The position numbers were made by a program, and so were the translations under genes. From assembly GCF_014075995.1 (NCBI RefSeq), contig NZ_CP055153.1, forward strand, positions 5,704,001 to 5,768,000: 64,000 nt of DNA. Reading direction: 5' to 3'. This document shows, piece by piece, positions 63,909 through 64,000 of the stretch (position 1 is the first letter of the stretch; the number at the start of each line of letters is the position of its first letter). The DNA is from Adhaeribacter radiodurans (GTDB lineage Bacteria > Bacteroidota > Bacteroidia > Cytophagales > Hymenobacteraceae). Below the pieces are notes generated by a model. The model was not told the origin of the DNA, ran no database searches, and was given only the letters and a program-made list of their open reading frames with translations.

Positions 63909-64000
63909 TTATAATTTAGCTACTTGGCCGTTTTTACGGGTTTTTAATTTATGGTAAACTAAGTTACCAACTTCTTTACCTTCTTGCGCCCCGTACTCGT
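63909..64000 (-). CDS. C-terminal end of an unidentified protein (runs off window)
   Basis: The last about 30 codons of a minus-strand gene are present, with stop TAA at 63909-63911. The C-terminus reads LVYHKLKTRKNGQVAKL and is basic. The body lies outside the window, and I do not recognise the family. Confidence 0.6.
   Translation of the reverse strand, partial: EYGAQEGKEVGNLVYHKLKTRKNGQVAKL

Overview
The window looks like a piece of chromosome from a Bacteroidota bacterium of the order Cytophagales, probably near Hymenobacteraceae/Adhaeribacter (the genus level is inference). Supporting signs are a secreted delta-60 repeat protein with a type IX secretion C-terminal sorting domain, a Reg_prop/Y_Y_Y hybrid-type histidine kinase, LVIVD-repeat and DUF3616 proteins, TAnnTTTG-type promoter elements, weak Shine-Dalgarno sequences and AT-rich intergenic DNA. 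There is no transposase, integrase, prophage, CRISPR array, tRNA or rRNA. The gene content is mostly housekeeping.

Layout. 1-1.15 kb: 5' part of ilvD (minus strand) with an ilv-type leader peptide and attenuator. 1.87-6.8 kb: thrABC. 7.3-10.6 kb: leuA-leuC-leuD, where LeuA has no C-terminal regulatory domain. 10.7-17.4 kb: a serine beta-lactamase-like hydrolase, a two-component pair, and an aldo/keto reductase-AraC pair. 17.8-23.2 kb: a sugar dehydrogenase-like lipoprotein, peptide deformylase, cyanophycinase, a secreted protein of unknown function and a BrkB-family membrane protein. 23.7-28.6 kb: a large secreted double-propeller protein and an LVIVD lipoprotein. 28.7-34.7 kb: a candidate small RNA, rlmN, a thioesterase, mnmD, a DCC oxidoreductase, a Thr/Gly-repeat lipoprotein and an HTTM membrane protein. 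35-40 kb: small stress-type proteins, a DUF421 protein, a methyltransferase, a GNAT enzyme and a DUF3616 protein. 40.2-45.3 kb: an ABC export operon (ATPase, permease, permease, adaptor). 45.7-52.1 kb: the complete 2-oxoglutarate dehydrogenase operon (sucA-sucB-lpd). 52.6-64 kb: an M49-like metallopeptidase, a PAS histidine kinase with its receiver, a second DUF421 protein, an M28 peptidase, small lipoproteins, a DUF6152/DUF6644 pair and aspartase.

The most unusual signal is a set of degenerate heptanucleotide (7-bp period) repeat arrays lodged in the gaps between genes, often starting or ending within a few bases of a stop or start codon. I count about 19, built from several different heptamer units. 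Many form inverted pairs. Two of these pairs enclose a small four-helix-bundle (23S-rRNA-intervening-sequence/S23-type) protein gene: one sits between the two ABC permease genes, the other between sucB and lpd and bounded by a perfect 26-bp inverted repeat. Other pairs are empty. In places the arrays supply coding sequence, for example the C-terminal tail of the ABC ATPase and the start codon of a permease. I regard this as the best candidate for an undescribed system in the window.

How the genes work together: three blocks (ilv, thr, leu) make the aspartate-family and branched-chain amino acids. At least ilvD seems controlled by ribosome-mediated attenuation. The sucA-sucB-lpd operon supplies the TCA-cycle step from 2-oxoglutarate to succinyl-CoA, and aspartase links aspartate to fumarate. 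The rest is cell-envelope, signalling and RNA/protein maintenance.
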